From the NCBI GenBank assembly GCA_946415795.1, contig CAMKTW010000085.1:1-7315 (forward strand): 7,315 nucleotides of DNA, read 5' to 3'. This DNA is from an uncultured Bacteroidales bacterium. GTDB lineage: Bacteria > Bacteroidota > Bacteroidia > Bacteroidales > UBA932. Shown in pieces: positions 6,110 to 7,315 of this stretch. The translations under genes and the position numbers were made by a program. Position 1 is the first letter of the stretch. Each line of letters starts with the position of its first letter. The notes under the pieces are model-generated. The model was not told the origin of the DNA, did not search any database, and saw nothing but the letters and a program-made list of their open reading frames with translations.

Positions 6110-6133
6110 CGCCGTAACCAAACGACAAGAAGG

Positions 6134-6481
6134 ATGAAAAAGATTGAAGCAATTATCCGTAAGACAAAGTTCGAGGAGGTGAAGGAAGCCCTCCTGGATT
6201 CCGACATCAACTGGTTTGAATACCACGACGTACACGGCATCGGCCAGAGCCGCCAGGAGCGCATTTACCGCGGCGTTCAGTATTCCACCGACGTAATAGA
6301 GCGCGTTGCCATCTCCATTGTATGCCGCGACCAGTTTGTCCAGCCCACAATTGACGTGATAATCGACACCGCCCACACTGGAGAGGTCGGCGACGGGCGC
6401 ATTTTCGTAAGCGACATAATCGACACCTGGAGCATCCGGGCCAGGGAGCACGGCGACACTGTATTGAGAGATAAGAAATAA
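6134..6481 (+). CDS. glnB: P-II family nitrogen regulatory protein (GlnB/GlnK)
   Basis: P-II proteins are small cytoplasmic trimers that sense ATP/ADP and 2-oxoglutarate and, next to amt, typically bind and gate the ammonium channel. The 115-residue protein starts at the family's usual MKKIEAIIR. The T-loop (about 36-54) contains IYRGVQY, with Tyr50 at the position of the E. coli uridylylation site Tyr51, and the B-loop TGEVGDGRIFV is at 82-92. Relative to E. coli GlnB, Lys58 and Lys90 correspond to Arg57 and Arg89, and the T-loop is one residue shorter. The frame stays open upstream to 6080, but an N-terminal extension would not fit the family, and the predicted promoter lies inside it, so ATG 6134 is chosen. 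AAGAAGG abuts the ATG with no spacer and is unlikely to act as a ribosome binding site. amt follows after 18 nt, so glnK would be an equally apt name. Confidence 0.93.
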   Translation: MKKIEAIIRKTKFEEVKEALLDSDINWFEYHDVHGIGQSRQERIYRGVQYSTDVIERVAISIVCRDQFVQPTIDVIIDTAHTGEVGDGRIFVSDIIDTWSIRAREHGDTVLRDKK

Positions 6482-6499
6482 CTTAAAGAGACACACATT

Positions 6500-7315
6500 A
6501 TGAACGATATAGCCATTTCACTGGATACTGTATGGATGTTGCTTGCAGCAATGCTGGTATTCTTTATGCAACCCGGCTTTGCACTGTGCGAGGCGGGCTT
6601 CACACGAAGCAAAAACACCGCCAACATCCTGTTCAAGAACTTCGTGGACTTTATGTTCGGCTCCCTGCTTTTCTGGCTTGTGGGGTTTGGTTTTATGTTC
6701 GGTTCCGACGGAGCCGGATTTATAGGCAAACCCAACTGGGGCGACCTCTCATTCTACAAGGGTCCGCTGCCGGTTGAGGGGTTCCTGATTTTCGAGACAG
6801 TATTCTGCGCCACCTCCGCCACTATAGTGAGCGGCGCTATGGCGGAACGCACCAAATTCTCTATGTACGTGGTTTACAGCGCATTCATCTCGTTGTTCAT
6901 ATATCCCGTCGAGGGGCATTGGACCTGGGGCGGCGGCTGGCTCTGCAACGATGTTGCGGACAGCTTTATGATGAGCACCTTTGGGGATGTATTCCACGAT
7001 TTTGCAGGCTCAGCCGTCGTCCACTCTGTAGGCGGCGTGCTGGCATTCATCGGAGCTATGGCGCTGGGCGCACGCCGTGGCAAATACGGCAAGGACGGCA
7101 AGAGCCGTGCTATCCCCGGCCACTCCCTCACCCTGGCAGCGCTGGGAGTATTCATATTGTGGATGGGGTGGTTCGGTTTCAATCCCGGCTCCCAGCTGGC
7201 AGCATCCGGCGAAGTTAACCGCACCGCCATCAGCCACGTATTCCTGACGACAAACCTGGCCGCAGCGGCAGCAGGCGTCGCAACAATGTTCCTGACGTGG
7301 ATCAAATACGGGAAG
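6500..7315 (+). CDS. amt: Ammonium transporter (Amt family), 3' end outside the window
   Basis: Amt proteins are trimeric inner-membrane channels that import ammonium. 272 codons are present, of a family length of about 400-480, and the frame is open to the window end. Features in order are TM1 with FFMQPGFALCEAGFTRSKN (21-39), a TM3 motif ETVFCATSATIVSGAMAER (99-117) with Phe102 in the pore-gate region, GHWTWGGGWL (139-148), DFAGSAVVHSVGG (167-179) with Asp167 and pore His175 (E. coli AmtB Asp160 and His168), and GWFGFNPGS (223-231) with Phe227 and Ser231 (E. coli Phe215 and Ser219). About seven membrane segments are visible. There is no long cleavable signal sequence like that of E. coli AmtB; the first membrane segment begins near residue 10. 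The second pore His lies beyond the window. It is co-transcribed with glnB, the usual sensor-channel pair. Confidence 0.95.
   Translation, partial: MNDIAISLDTVWMLLAAMLVFFMQPGFALCEAGFTRSKNTANILFKNFVDFMFGSLLFWLVGFGFMFGSDGAGFIGKPNWGDLSFYKGPLPVEGFLIFETVFCATSATIVSGAMAERTKFSMYVVYSAFISLFIYPVEGHWTWGGGWLCNDVADSFMMSTFGDVFHDFAGSAVVHSVGGVLAFIGAMALGARRGKYGKDGKSRAIPGHSLTLAALGVFILWMGWFGFNPGSQLAASGEVNRTAISHVFLTTNLAAAAAGVATMFLTWIKYGK

Larger units (their letters stand above)
6035..6124 (+). repeat. Direct repeat GTAACCA-n-ACG, two copies
   Basis: GTAACCAGACG at 6035-6045 and GTAACCAAACG at 6114-6124 agree at 10 of 11 positions, with starts 79 bp apart. The copies flank the predicted glnB promoter: the first is upstream, the second at the predicted transcription start and leader. 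The placement suggests binding sites for one regulator. This is seen directly, but the function is inferred. Confidence 0.5.
5943..6133 (+). promoter_or_regulatory. glnB-amt control region with repeats (191 bp, no gene)
   Basis: This gap between the arginine operon and glnB holds no convincing gene. In order it contains a weak inverted repeat gaaagg/cctttc (5947-5952/5985-5990) with a long loop and no T-run; two overlapping inverted repeats at 6005-6040; a palindrome at 6080-6094; a predicted promoter at 6079-6109; and a second copy of GTAACCA-n-ACG at 6114-6124. The density of symmetrical elements suggests that glnB-amt is controlled separately from the upstream arginine genes, as expected of nitrogen-responsive genes. 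No regulator can be named from the sequence. Confidence 0.6.

Noticed and set aside
6080..6133. N-terminal extension of glnB from a TTG at 6080
   Set aside because: P-II proteins start at MKKIEAII; the extension has no family similarity and contains the predicted promoter and operator.
5943..6133. Sigma-54 promoter for glnB
   Set aside because: I checked the GG dinucleotides for a GC 10 bases further on and found no TGGC-N8-TGC-like match, whereas a TTTG-N19-TAccTTcG pair fits.
6277..6735. Minus-strand open frame across the glnB-amt junction
   Set aside because: It is antisense to two clear genes and has no motif; the glnB-amt pairing explains the sequence.

Overview
The window reads as a stretch of Bacteroidota chromosome, most likely Bacteroidales. 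GC content looks moderately high, and a Rikenellaceae/Alistipes-like genome would fit, but that finer placement is a guess. Two things support the phylum: the promoter motif TAnnTTTG, typical of the Bacteroidota primary sigma factor, sits directly upstream of two divergent start codons; and the MurA and P-II proteins have the sequence style of that phylum. All genes look intact and ordinary in codon use. I see no mobile element, CRISPR array, tRNA or rRNA.

Left half, minus strand (transcribed right to left from 3033): an HD-domain phosphohydrolase, murA (1-nt gap), murB (14-nt gap to its ATG), then the first 16 codons of an unidentified gene that runs off the window at base 1. This is a compact cell-wall precursor operon. 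MurA and MurB carry out the two committed steps that turn UDP-GlcNAc into UDP-MurNAc. MurA has Asp in place of the usual fosfomycin-target Cys.

Centre: an 80-bp divergent intergenic region (3034-3113). Each strand has a perfect TATATTTG -7 element ending exactly 4 nt before an ATG, which points to leaderless or near-leaderless mRNAs in both directions.

Right half, plus strand: a CtlX-type pentein hydrolase (probable citrulline ureidase) and arginine deiminase (arcA), separated by 2 nt, then an unrecognised 212-aa protein 13 nt further on. Together the first two could take arginine to citrulline and then to ornithine, releasing ammonia without making carbamoyl phosphate. After a 191-bp regulatory region come glnB/glnK (P-II nitrogen sensor) and amt (ammonium channel, cut by the window end). 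This second unit has its own predicted promoter (TTTG-N19-TAccTTcG), a palindrome TTGAC-N5-GTCAA over its -33 element, and a cluster of AACCA/GTAACC repeats. The right half therefore joins ammonia-releasing arginine catabolism to ammonium sensing and transport.

The main points for a second look are the mirror-symmetric leaderless promoter pair, the citrulline ureidase plus arginine deiminase pairing with an unknown third gene, the repeat-rich glnB control region, and the Cys-to-Asp MurA. I did not find clear evidence of a wholly new system.
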